This document shows, in pieces, positions 16,172 to 31,057 of a stretch of 64,000 nt of DNA. Every line of letters starts with the position of its first letter. The first letter of the stretch is position 1. Source of the stretch: Nocardioides luteus (GTDB lineage Bacteria; Actinomycetota; Actinomycetes; Propionibacteriales; Nocardioidaceae); the NCBI RefSeq assembly GCF_015752315.1, contig NZ_JADOVJ010000001.1:3402501-3466500 (forward strand), in the 5' to 3' direction. The position numbers and the translations under genes were made by a program. Under the pieces are notes generated by a model, which saw nothing but the letters and a program-made list of their open reading frames with translations, was not told the origin of the DNA and ran no database searches.

Positions 16172-17512
16172 CTACCCGAGCCGCTCTTTGCGACCCAGGA
16201 TGCCCTGGGGCCGCACCAGCAGGATCACGATCATGATCAGCAGCGGGCCGATCTCCTTAATGGAGGTTGGTACGCCGAACAGCGGTCCGAGCTCGTAGAC
16301 GAGCCCGATCACCATCGAGCCGACCAGAGCGCCCCAGATCGTGCCGAGACCACCCAGGGTCACTGCGGCGAGGATGACCAGCAGGATCCGCATGCCCATG
16401 AAGCTGTTGACCTGCAGCTGCATCGCGTAGAGCACACCGGCCAGGGCGGTCAGGGCCCCACCGATCACCCAGGCGTTGGTGATGACGCCGTCGACCCGCA
16501 GGCCGGAGGACGCGGCCAGCGCCGGGTTGTCCGAGACCGCGCGCATCGCCTTGCCCATCCGGCTCTTGGCCAGCCACAGGCAGACCGCGGTGATGGTGAC
16601 GATCGCGATGATGACGATGACCGCCTCGCGGTCGGCGAGCGAGAGACCGAGGTAGTACCAGTGCTGCTCACGCTGCTGGCCGTTGTACTGCGACAGCGAG
16701 CGGGTCGAGGAGCCGTAGAAGTACTGGAACAGGTAGCGCAGGAAGATCGCCAGGCCGATCGAGATGATCATCATCGCGATCAGGCCGGTGCCGCGCCGGC
16801 GCAGCGGCCCCCACAGGACCTTGTCCTGCACGTAGCCACCGACACCACCGAGGACGACCGCGATGACGCCGGCCACGATCACCGAGACCGAGGCGAGGCC
16901 GCCGGTCTTGAAGATCTGGTCGAAGCTCCAGGCCATCACGGCGCCGAAGGTGAGCAGCTCACCGTGGGCGAAGTTGGACAGGCCGGTCGTGCCGAAGATC
17001 AGCGAGAAGCCGAGGCCGGCCAGACACAGGATCAGAGCGAAGACGATGCCCGCGCGGAGGTTCTGGGCGAGGTCCTTGGCGAAGTTCGACTGCTCGCCGG
17101 CGGTGACACCGATCGGGAAGATGGCTCGATTGTTGGGGCCCTGGAAGCGGACGGTGACGGTGGCCTCGTTCTTGGTGTTCTCGTCGAGGACGGTCCCTTC
17201 CGGGAGCGTCTTCTCGTCGAGGGTCACCGTGTACTTGCCGAGCTCGTCGACGACGATGATCGCGACACCCTTGTCGTCGGTGACGCCCTCGCCGGCCTTC
17301 TCGCCGTCCTTGCTGACCTCGAGGGTCACTCCCGAGATCGGTTTCGGATTGCCTTGGGCATCCTTGTTGGCCTCGTCCTGAAGCGTCACCTGGATCGCGG
17401 TGGCATCCGGCGGTGGGGTGTCGGTTGCCTGTGCGGCACCCGCGCTCCCTACCAACAGCACCATCAGCGCACCGATGAGCGCGACGAGGACTCTGTAGAG
17501 CCGCTTGCGCAC
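16172..17512 (-). CDS. livH: branched-chain amino acid ABC transporter permease LivH with exported N-terminal Ig-like domain
   Basis: 446 residues from GTG 17512, which has a GGCAGGAG ribosome site. The first ~27 residues form a signal peptide (RVLVALIGALMVLLVG, then AGAAQA). Residues about 30-110 look like a small beta-sandwich of the carboxypeptidase-regulatory/CnaB type: ISGVTLEVSKDGEKAGEGVT, then IIVVDELGKYTVTLDEKTLP. The permease proper begins around residue 130 (LRAGIVFALILCLAGLG) with the LivH motif TTGLSNFAHGELLTFGA. Ordinary LivH is about 290-300 residues, so the extra module is an accretion facing outside the cell. First gene of the livHMGF operon. Confidence 0.9.
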   Translation of the reverse strand: MRKRLYRVLVALIGALMVLLVGSAGAAQATDTPPPDATAIQVTLQDEANKDAQGNPKPISGVTLEVSKDGEKAGEGVTDDKGVAIIVVDELGKYTVTLDEKTLPEGTVLDENTKNEATVTVRFQGPNNRAIFPIGVTAGEQSNFAKDLAQNLRAGIVFALILCLAGLGFSLIFGTTGLSNFAHGELLTFGAVMAWSFDQIFKTGGLASVSVIVAGVIAVVLGGVGGYVQDKVLWGPLRRRGTGLIAMMIISIGLAIFLRYLFQYFYGSSTRSLSQYNGQQREQHWYYLGLSLADREAVIVIIAIVTITAVCLWLAKSRMGKAMRAVSDNPALAASSGLRVDGVITNAWVIGGALTALAGVLYAMQLQVNSFMGMRILLVILAAVTLGGLGTIWGALVGSMVIGLVYELGPLFGVPTSIKEIGPLLIMIVILLVRPQGILGRKERLG

Positions 17513-17679
17513 GTGGGTACTCCTGCCTGTGTGTCCTGAAGACGGATCCTGACACCAGCTGAACTCGCTGGTCCGCCGGATCCGCGCGGGCAGTCTAGGC
17601 CGACGTCGCCCACGAACAAGCCACAGGTTGTCCCTCTTCTGAGACCGCAACCGATCTGTGACGTGCCGTTTACACGGAT

Positions 17680-18303
17680 TCAGGTACGCGGTCCGCTGAC
17701 CCCGTGCTCGATGACTCCCTCGGCGACCTGACGCATCGAGAGCCGCAGGTCCATCGCGGTCTTCTGGATCCAGCGGAACGCCTCGGGCTCGCTCAGGGTG
17801 AGACCCTGCTGGAGGATCCCCTTGGCCCGGTCGACGGCCTTGCGGGTCTCCAGCCGGTCGGTCAGACCGGCGACCTCCTTCTCGAGCTGGGCGAGCTCCT
17901 GGAAGCGGCTCACCGCCAGCTCGATCGCGGGCACCAGGTCGGTGATGTTGAACGGCTTGACGAGGTAGGCCATCGCACCGGCGTCACGGGCCCGTTCCAC
18001 CAGGTCACGCTGCGAGAACGCGGTCAGCATGACGACCGGCGCGATCCGGTCGCGGGCGATCGCCTCTGCCGCCGCGATCCCGTCGAGCACCGGCATCTTC
18101 ACGTCGAGGATCACCAGGTCGGGTCTGTGCTCGGTGGCCAGCTCGATGGCAGCCTTGCCGTCGCCGGCCTCACCGACGACCTCGTAACCCTCCTCGGTGA
18201 GCATCTCCTTGAGGTCCATCCTGATCAGGACCTCGTCCTCCGCGATGACGACCGTACGCCGCGCCTGGCTCTCCGGGGTGCTGCTGGGGTTGCTCTCCGT
18301 CAC
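17680..18303 (-). CDS. pdtaR: response regulator with ANTAR RNA-binding domain (PdtaR type)
   Basis: 207 residues. The receiver domain holds the acidic pair (VVIAEDEVLIRMDL), the phospho-acceptor Asp (DLVILDVKMPVLDG) and Lys (YLVKPF). A short coiled coil (ELAQLEKEVAGLTDRLE) leads to a C-terminal ANTAR domain (RKAVDRAKGILQQGL...AFRWIQKTAM) that binds two-hexaloop RNA to stop premature termination. Architecture and length match Rv1626 of Mycobacterium, regulated by PdtaS, not in this window. GTG 18303 was chosen over GTG 18309 because a -10 box ends 6 nt upstream of it, pointing to a leaderless transcript. Confidence 0.93.
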   Translation of the reverse strand: MTESNPSSTPESQARRTVVIAEDEVLIRMDLKEMLTEEGYEVVGEAGDGKAAIELATEHRPDLVILDVKMPVLDGIAAAEAIARDRIAPVVMLTAFSQRDLVERARDAGAMAYLVKPFNITDLVPAIELAVSRFQELAQLEKEVAGLTDRLETRKAVDRAKGILQQGLTLSEPEAFRWIQKTAMDLRLSMRQVAEGVIEHGVSGPRT

Positions 18304-18309
18304 GAGCAC

Positions 18310-18315
18310 AGACTA
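18310..18315 (-). promoter_or_regulatory. -10 box of pdtaR, leaderless
   Basis: TAGTCT on the minus strand ends 6 nt before GTG 18303; no ribosome-binding site precedes either candidate start. Confidence 0.45.
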
Positions 18316-18380
18316 GGCCATCACGGGCACGTCCCGGTGCAGTGATTCCGCCCACGGTCCGGTAAGTTTGGCGAATGCCA

Positions 18381-18396
18381 GGCCCGCTCGCGGGCC
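18381..18396 (+). other. GC hairpin just upstream of the tRNA
   Basis: A perfect 6-bp stem with a CTCG tetraloop ends 5 nt before the 5' end of the tRNA. A TAAGTT (18363-18368) upstream could be its -10 box, in which case the hairpin lies in the precursor leader. Confidence 0.4.
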
Positions 18397-18401
18397 GGAG
18401 A

Positions 18402-18477
18402 GCCCCGGTACTCCAACGGCAGAGAGGGCGGTCTCAAACACCGTATAGTGTCGGTTCGAATCCGACTCGGGGCACCA
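18402..18477 (+). tRNA. atypical short tRNA, anticodon CAA (nominal Leu)
   Basis: 76 nt with encoded CCA. The acceptor stem is GCCCCGG with TCGGGGC (one G-U), and the discriminator is A. The D stem has only 3 bp but the loop keeps GG. The anticodon stem GCGGT/ACCGT closes loop CTCAAAC, giving anticodon CAA (18435-18437). The variable loop has 5 nt (ATAGT), and the T arm GTCGG-TTCGAAT-CCGAC is perfect. CAA would read Leu UUG, but bacterial tRNA-Leu are class II with a long variable arm; this one is class I. It may be a tRNA with a different charge, a non-translational tRNA, or a decayed copy, although every stem is intact. The LAGLIDADG gene follows 53 nt downstream on the same strand. Confidence 0.85.
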
Positions 18478-18530
18478 GATTCGTTCGCACGTTCCATCGT
18501 GATGTCGGTGGTCGCAGGCAGACTGCGACC

Positions 18531-19274
18531 GTGTACACAGCTCGTGTTCGCGCCAATGCGCTCGCACTCCTCCGGCAGGGCGACTCGCTGTCGGCTGTGG
18601 CACGCGCGACAGGTGTCGCAAGATCCACCATCCGTGAGTGGAGGGACTGCGAGCCGCGCAACCGACCCGGCGCCTGCCCGCGGTGCGACGACCGTCCGAT
18701 CGACCAGGAGGCGTACGCCGCGCTTCTCGGTTTCTACCTCGGCGACGGCCACATCGCGAGAGCCGCGCGCTACTACTTCCTCCGGATCACGTGCGACCTA
18801 GCCCATCCGCGGATCATCGACGACGTAGTCGACCTGCTCGGCCGAATCAGGCCGGGCGGCAACGTATTCATCGTCAGGAAGCCCGGCTGTGTGGACGTTC
18901 AGCTGAATTGGCAGCACTTGCCCTGCCTCTTCCCGCAGCACGGCCCCGGCCGCAAGCACGAACGCAAGATCGTCCTGGAGCCATGGCAGCAGGAGATCGT
19001 GTCAGCCCACCCCGGCCCGTTCCTCCGTGGACTGTTCCATTCTGACGGGTGCCGGGTGTCGAACTGGGCGACCCGGATCGTCGCCGGAGAGAAGAAGCGC
19101 TACGAGTACGGACGCTGGCAGTTCACCAATCACTCCGACGACATCCGCGGCCTGTGCACCTGGGCACTCGATCTGGCCGGCATCCCGTGGCGCCAGTCCT
19201 CCTGGAAGACGATCAGCGTCTCGCGCCGCGAGGCGGTCGCGGCGCTCGACGCGTTGATCGGACCGAAGACCTAG
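18531..19274 (+). CDS. HTH protein with two LAGLIDADG motifs (homing-endonuclease-like)
   Basis: 247 residues from GTG 18531, the only in-frame start between the tRNA and the conserved part. Residues 5-38 form a resolvase-like helix-turn-helix (LSAVARATGVARSTIREW). A Cys cluster (C40, C49, C52) may bind metal. Two LAGLIDADG dodecapeptides follow: LLGFYLGDGHI with D72, and FLRGLFHSDGCR with D172, exactly 100 residues apart, both acidic residues kept. The block FPQHGPGRKHER is strongly family-like. There is no intron or intein around it, so it is free-standing. Its stop overlaps the pyk stop tail to tail. It might cut DNA or RNA, perhaps the adjacent tRNA, or act as a regulator as HTH homologues are usually labelled; activity is inferred. 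Confidence 0.85.
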   Translation: MYTARVRANALALLRQGDSLSAVARATGVARSTIREWRDCEPRNRPGACPRCDDRPIDQEAYAALLGFYLGDGHIARAARYYFLRITCDLAHPRIIDDVVDLLGRIRPGGNVFIVRKPGCVDVQLNWQHLPCLFPQHGPGRKHERKIVLEPWQQEIVSAHPGPFLRGLFHSDGCRVSNWATRIVAGEKKRYEYGRWQFTNHSDDIRGLCTWALDLAGIPWRQSSWKTISVSRREAVAALDALIGPKT

Positions 19275-20740
19275 CCCTTGCGCTCGTAGGCGGGCGCGAC
19301 CTCGTTGATCGCGTCGCCGATGCGGTGGATGCGCAGGGCGTTGGTGGAGCCGGGGATGCCGGGAGGCGAGCCGGCGATGATGACGACGAGCTCGCCCTCC
19401 TCGACGCGGCCGAGCTTGAGCAGGTTCTCGTCGACCTGGCGGACCATCTCGTCGGTGTGCTCGACCTCGTCGGTGCGGAAGGTCTCGGTGCCCCAGCTGA
19501 GCGCGAGCTGGCTGCGTACGGCATCGGAGGGGGTGAAGGCGAGCAGCGGGATCGAGCCGCGCAGCCGGGAGAGGCGGCGGGCGGAGTCGCCGGAGGTGGT
19601 GAAGGCGACCAGGTATTTGGCGCCGACCCGGTCGGCGACCTCGGCGGCGGCCTTGGCGATGACGCCGGAGCGGGTGTGCGGGTCCCAGTCGATACGGCTC
19701 AGCTCGGCGGCGGCGGAGCCGTCGCGGGAGAAGGCGTGGCGCTCGGTGGCGGCGATGATGCGCGCCATCGTCTCGACCGTGTGGATCGGATAGTCGCCGA
19801 CGCTCGTCTCGGCGGAGAGCATCACCGCGTCGGCGCCGTCGAGGACGGCGTTGGCGACGTCGTTGGCCTCGGCGCGGGTGGGCGCCGGGTTGGAGATCAT
19901 CGAGTCGAGCATCTGGGTGGCGACGATGACCGGCTTGGCGTTGAGGCGGGCCAGCTCGATGATCCGCTTCTGCAGGAACGGCACCTCCTCGAGCGGGCAC
20001 TCCACGCCGAGGTCACCACGGGCGACCATGAACATGTCGAAGGCGGCGATCACCTCGTCGAGGTTGTCGATCGCCTGCGGCTTCTCGATCTTGGCGATGA
20101 CCGGGACGACACGCCCCTCCTCGTCCATGATCTTGCGAACGTCCTCGTAGTCCTTCGCGTTGCGCACAAAGCTGAGCGCAACCATGTCGACGCCGAGCTT
20201 GAGGGCGAAGCGCAGGTCCTCCTCGTCCTTCTCGGACAGGGCCGGGACGGAGACCGCGACGCCGGGCAGGTTGATGCCCTTGTTGTTGGAGACCGGTCCG
20301 CCGACCAGGACCTCGGTGTGGACGTCGGTGTCGTCGACGGCGGTGACCCGCAGGCGCAGCTTGCCGTCGTCGATCAGGATCGGGTCGCCTACCTTCACGT
20401 CGCCTGGAAGGCCCTTGTAGGTCGTCCCGCAGATCTTGTCGGTGCCGGTCACGTCCCGCGTGGTGATGGTCCAGGCCTGACCCCGGTGCAGGGTGGTCGA
20501 CCCCTCCTCGAAGCGCTCCAGGCGGATCTTGGGCCCCTGCAGGTCGGCGAAGATGCCGACGCTGTGCCCGCTCGCCGCAGCCGCCTCCCGCACCAGCGCG
20601 TAGTTGCTGGAGTGGTCGTCGTGGGACCCATGGCTCATGTTCATCCGGGCCACGTCCATGCCTGCGTAGACGAGCTCGCGGATGCGACGCTCCGTCCCGA
20701 CGGCGGGTCCCAGGGTGCAGACGATCTTCGCTCTTCTCAC
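19271..20740 (-). CDS. pyk: pyruvate kinase
   Basis: 489 residues; converts phosphoenolpyruvate and ADP to pyruvate and ATP, last step of glycolysis. N-terminus TLGPAVGTERRIRELVYAGM, then ARMNMSHGSHDDH (substrate and K binding), the PK signature VIAKIEKPQAIDNLDEVI with catalytic Lys, MVARGDLGVE (Mg-binding), and DGADAVMLSAETSVGDYP. A C-terminal effector domain is present. GTG start 8 nt after TAGTCT suggests a leaderless mRNA. Its TAG stop is on the opposite strand of the palindrome CTAG shared with the LAGLIDADG gene's stop, with no terminator between them. Confidence 0.98.
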   Translation of the reverse strand: MRRAKIVCTLGPAVGTERRIRELVYAGMDVARMNMSHGSHDDHSSNYALVREAAAASGHSVGIFADLQGPKIRLERFEEGSTTLHRGQAWTITTRDVTGTDKICGTTYKGLPGDVKVGDPILIDDGKLRLRVTAVDDTDVHTEVLVGGPVSNNKGINLPGVAVSVPALSEKDEEDLRFALKLGVDMVALSFVRNAKDYEDVRKIMDEEGRVVPVIAKIEKPQAIDNLDEVIAAFDMFMVARGDLGVECPLEEVPFLQKRIIELARLNAKPVIVATQMLDSMISNPAPTRAEANDVANAVLDGADAVMLSAETSVGDYPIHTVETMARIIAATERHAFSRDGSAAAELSRIDWDPHTRSGVIAKAAAEVADRVGAKYLVAFTTSGDSARRLSRLRGSIPLLAFTPSDAVRSQLALSWGTETFRTDEVEHTDEMVRQVDENLLKLGRVEEGELVVIIAGSPPGIPGSTNALRIHRIGDAINEVAPAYERKG

Positions 20741-20748
20741 GGGAGCCC

Positions 20749-20754
20749 AGACTA
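20749..20754 (-). promoter_or_regulatory. -10 box of pyk
   Basis: TAGTCT on the minus strand lies 8 nt before the pyk GTG; the same hexamer serves pdtaR. Confidence 0.45.
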
Positions 20755-20984
20755 CCCCTCTGGATCGTTCAAACCAGCACCCGGACCACGTCCTGATCAG
20801 GCCGTTCGTTCAATGTTTACGCCCTGCTCGGAGTCAGGTGTCGTCCCTCCACGCTGGGCCACGCGCGAGGTCGCCGGCAGCTAGCGGTTCACCGCAGACG
20901 CGGGCAATGCACGTGTGCCACAAACTCGTCGCCACAAGTGTGTACGAACTCTGTCGGATCATCCGATCCGAGGGCTGAGACCCG
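20755..20984. other. non-coding gap upstream of pyk and downstream of gltD
   Basis: No gene is supported in the 317-bp gap 20741-21057. A 23-codon ATG frame (20910-20978, plus strand) has no ribosome site. It holds an 11-bp palindrome at 20955-20965 (CGGAT-C-ATCCG), two spaced copies of GCCACAA at 20917 and 20931, and at 20926-20937 a TCGTCGCCACAA that differs by one base from part of the 7883-7896 arm of the inverted repeat. The gltD terminator follows. Confidence 0.5.
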
Positions 20985-21023
20985 ACTGGCCCGACACCCC
21001 CGAGGTGGGGGTGCCGGGCCAGT
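20985..21023 (-). terminator. terminator of gltBD
   Basis: A 17-bp stem with a single mismatch (arms 20985-21001 and 21007-21023) lies 35 bp past the gltD stop. Confidence 0.85.
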
Positions 21024-21057
21024 GGTCGGCACGCCGTTGTGCCTAGGCCTGTCGGCC

Positions 21058-27073
<6,016 letters not shown>

Positions 27074-27130
27074 CGGGATCTCCCGTCTGTCCGGGCTCGG
27101 GCACGCACCATCCGACGCAGCCCAATAGCC

Positions 27131-27164
27131 CCGGATTTTCGACTCTGCTTCGAGTCGGGTCCGG
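27131..27164 (-). promoter_or_regulatory. nested hairpin in the gltB leader region
   Basis: An outer CCGGA/TCCGG stem (27131-27135 with 27160-27164) encloses a 6-bp CGACTC/GAGTCG stem (27140-27145 with 27152-27157), about 60 bp before gltB. It may be an operator or leader structure. The rest of the 277-bp gap 27074-27350 shows no gene; TAACCT near 27257 on the minus strand is a weak -10 candidate. Confidence 0.3.
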
Positions 27165-27350
27165 AGCGGGGGATGTCTGCGACAGGTGCGCGCGCCCTTG
27201 CGGGGATGAAACTGGCAATCTGCAGGGGACAGCGTTGGCCCGCGCGAGTGCGGCTAGGTTACCACTGTGTCACGCGTAGGTTGCGAACGAGGGTCCATCG
27301 GCGGACACCCTCCCGCGGGGCGCTACTTTGCGCCTAACATCTGCGTCTGA

Positions 27351-28307
27351 TCAGGCCTTTGTCGAGGATTCCTCGTCGTCGGTCCCGTTGTCGGCGTCAT
27401 CGCCGACGGAGTCGTTCTCGATCTCGGTGTCGATCGCGGTGTCGTTGGCCGGGGCCTTGGCAGGATCGCTGTAGACCTCATCCTCGACCTTACCTCGGCC
27501 GGTGAAGGTGGCGTACGCCCACCAGGCCGCGGCCAGCACGAACAGGATGATCGACATCCACTCGCTCCAGCGCAGGCCGAGCACGTTCGCCAGCTGCACG
27601 TTGTCGATGCGCAGGGTCTCGATCAGGCCACGGCCGAGGCAGTAGGCCATCACGTAGAGAGCGACCACGCGGCCGCCGCCCAGGCGCAGCTTCTTCTGCA
27701 GGTAGACGATCACGAAGAAGAGGGCGATGTCCCAGAGGAACTCGTAGAGGAACGTCGGGTGGAACGTGGTGCCGACCGGGAACTGGCTGGGGCCGTCGGG
27801 GTAGCGCGACGGGTCGATCTCCAGGCCCCAGGGCAGGTCGGTCGGCCTGCCGTAGAGCTCCTGGTTGAACCAGTTGCCCCAGCGACCGATGCCCATCGCC
27901 AGCAGACAGGTCGGGGCGATGGTGTCGAGCAGGGGCACGATCTTGATGCCCTTGGTGCGGGCGCCGATGATCGCGCCCACGGCGCCGAGCGCGATCGCGC
28001 CCCACACGCCGAGGCCGCCGCGCCAGATGTAGAGCGCCTCGATCGGGTGAGCGCCGTCGCCGAAGTAGAGCTGCCAGTCGGTGATGACGTGGTAGATCCG
28101 GCCGCCGACGAGACCGAACGGCACCGCCCACAGCGCGATGTCCTGGATGTCGCCGGCCCGGCCGCCGCGGGCCTGCCAGCGCCGCTCCGAGACCCAGACG
28201 GCGACGATGATGCCGAGGATGATCGCGAAGGCGTAGCCGCGCAGCGGGATCGGTCCGAGCCAGAGCACACCTTCGGCCGGGCTGGGGATGGACATCGGGA
28301 GCATCAT
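27351..28307 (-). CDS. lgt: prolipoprotein diacylglyceryl transferase
   Basis: 318 residues, seven predicted membrane helices. It attaches diacylglycerol from phosphatidylglycerol to the lipobox Cys, the first step of lipoprotein maturation, and so serves the LivJ and SCO1 lipoproteins here. The Lgt signature GRWGNWFNQELYGRPTDLPW is at about residues 141-160, with the catalytic-type IYHVITDW upstream. The C-terminal ~50 residues are an acidic tail (DDADNGTDDEESS). AGGAAGAG precedes ATG 28307; nearby ATGs at 28304 and 28295 are alternatives. Ends the his/trp-linked group. Confidence 0.96.
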   Translation of the reverse strand: MMLPMSIPSPAEGVLWLGPIPLRGYAFAIILGIIVAVWVSERRWQARGGRAGDIQDIALWAVPFGLVGGRIYHVITDWQLYFGDGAHPIEALYIWRGGLGVWGAIALGAVGAIIGARTKGIKIVPLLDTIAPTCLLAMGIGRWGNWFNQELYGRPTDLPWGLEIDPSRYPDGPSQFPVGTTFHPTFLYEFLWDIALFFVIVYLQKKLRLGGGRVVALYVMAYCLGRGLIETLRIDNVQLANVLGLRWSEWMSIILFVLAAAWWAYATFTGRGKVEDEVYSDPAKAPANDTAIDTEIENDSVGDDADNGTDDEESSTKA

Positions 28308-28336
28308 GCGGCGCTCTTCCTACTAACTCTGGCGGG

Positions 28337-28945
28337 CTAGTTCTGACTGAGGAGGTGGTGGATGTCGTCGGCGAACTGCTTGGGCGAGGTGTTCATCGAC
28401 CAGACCACGCTGGCGCGTCCGTCGGAGACCGCCGAGACGTGGGTGTCGTGGACCCCGAGATCGTAGCCCCCACTGGGTAGCCGGTCGGCCTCCCCTATGT
28501 AGAGCCGCATCGACTCGGCCAGCGTCACGATGTCCTTCAGGTCTCCGGTGAGGCCGATGAAGTCGTCGTCGTAGCGCTCGAGGTACTTCTCCAGCACCTT
28601 CGTCGTGTCGCGCGCCGGGTCGGTCGTCACGAACACCACGTCGACCTTCTTGCGGTCGGCGTCGTCGAGGCGGGTGAGCCCCGCGGTCAGGCTCGACATC
28701 ACCAACGGGCACTCGTCGGGGCACTGGGTGTAGCCGTAGAACACCAGCGTCAGCGGCTTGTCGGCGTCGGTCGCCAGCGAGTACGGCTCGCCGTCGGTGT
28801 CGGTCAGGGCGGTGTCGGAGAGCTGGTAGGGCGTGTGCTCCTGCCCGGTCATCGCCGAGGCCGGCGCCTGGCCGGTGCCGGCCGCGCCGCAGCCGCTGAG
28901 GACTCCGACGAGAGCGAGCAGGACGGGTAGAACGAGAAACCTCAA
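28337..28945 (-). CDS. SCO1/SenC family copper-chaperone lipoprotein
   Basis: 202 residues from TTG 28945, which overlaps the trpA stop by 4 nt. A lipoprotein signal (VLPVLLALVGVLSGCG) with lipobox LSGC anchors it outside. The thioredoxin-like domain carries the copper motif C-x-x-x-C in YTQCPDECPLV and a downstream His (VHDTHVSAV). SCO proteins deliver copper to cytochrome c oxidase. The frame continues upstream across trpA, but the lipobox fixes the start near here; no ATG or GTG is available, and TTG is the best one. Co-located with trpA by coupling, though the function is unrelated. Confidence 0.9.
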   Translation of the reverse strand: MRFLVLPVLLALVGVLSGCGAAGTGQAPASAMTGQEHTPYQLSDTALTDTDGEPYSLATDADKPLTLVFYGYTQCPDECPLVMSSLTAGLTRLDDADRKKVDVVFVTTDPARDTTKVLEKYLERYDDDFIGLTGDLKDIVTLAESMRLYIGEADRLPSGGYDLGVHDTHVSAVSDGRASVVWSMNTSPKQFADDIHHLLSQN

Positions 28946-29735
28946 CGCGCGCGGACTCCCGCGGCCAGGTCCTCGGTCAGGCTCGCCAGCGCCTTGAGCG
29001 CCGCCTGCTCGTCGGAGCGGTTGTCCAGCAGCGTACGCACGAAGGCGGAGCCGACGATGACGCCGTCGGCGTAGGCCGCCATCTCCGCCGCCTGGGCGCC
29101 GTTGCTGACCCCGAGGCCGACGCCGACGGGCAGGTCGGTGGTCTTCTTCGTGCGGGCGACCAGCGGGGCGGCCAGGTCGGAGGTCTTGGCGCGGGCGCCG
29201 GTGACGCCCATGACCGCGGTGGCGTAGACGAAGCCGCGGCACTGGGCCGTGGTCATCGCGATCCGCTCGTCGGTGCTGCTCGGCGCGACCAGGAAGACCT
29301 TGTCGAGGTCGCGGGCGTCGGCGGCCTCGATCCACTCCGGCGCGAAGTCGGGGGTGATGTCGGGCGTGATCAGGCCCGCGCCGCCGGCGTCCTGCAGCTG
29401 CTGGGCGAAGCGGTCGACGCCGCGGCGCTCGATCGGGTTCCAGCTGGTCATCACCAGGGTCGGCACCCCGGTCGCGGCCACGGCCTCGACGACGCGGAAC
29501 ACGTCGTCGACACGTACGCCGCCGTCGAGCGCCTGCTGCACGGCGTCCTGGATCGTGGGACCGTCCATGACCGGGTCGGAGTAGGGCAGGCCGATCTCGA
29601 TGATGTCGCAGCCGGCCTCGACCATCGTGGTCAGCGCCTCGATCGAGCCCTCGACCGACGGGAAGCCCGCCGGCAGGTAGCCGACCAGGGCGGCGCGGCC
29701 CTCGGCCTTCGCCTTCTCGAACGCTGTCGACGTGC

Positions 29736-29739
<4 letters not shown>
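28942..29739 (-). CDS. trpA: tryptophan synthase alpha subunit
   Basis: 265 residues; cleaves indole-3-glycerol phosphate to indole and glyceraldehyde 3-phosphate. Typical landmarks: [19 protein letters not shown], the catalytic Glu region [20 protein letters not shown], and the phosphate-binding [20 protein letters not shown]. Indole passes to TrpB in the alpha2-beta2 complex. Overlaps trpB by 4 nt upstream and the SCO1 gene by 4 nt downstream. Confidence 0.97.
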
Positions 29740-31025
<1,286 letters not shown>

Positions 31026-31057
31026 GGCTGTATCTGCTCTCGGATCTACTCTTGGCC

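Noticed and set aside
18402..18530. Group I intron or intein to explain the LAGLIDADG gene
   Set aside because: The tRNA is contiguous and the protein has no splicing motifs; nothing is interrupted.
20910..20978. 23-codon ORF in the pyk-gltD gap
   Set aside because: No ribosome site or promoter in proper spacing.
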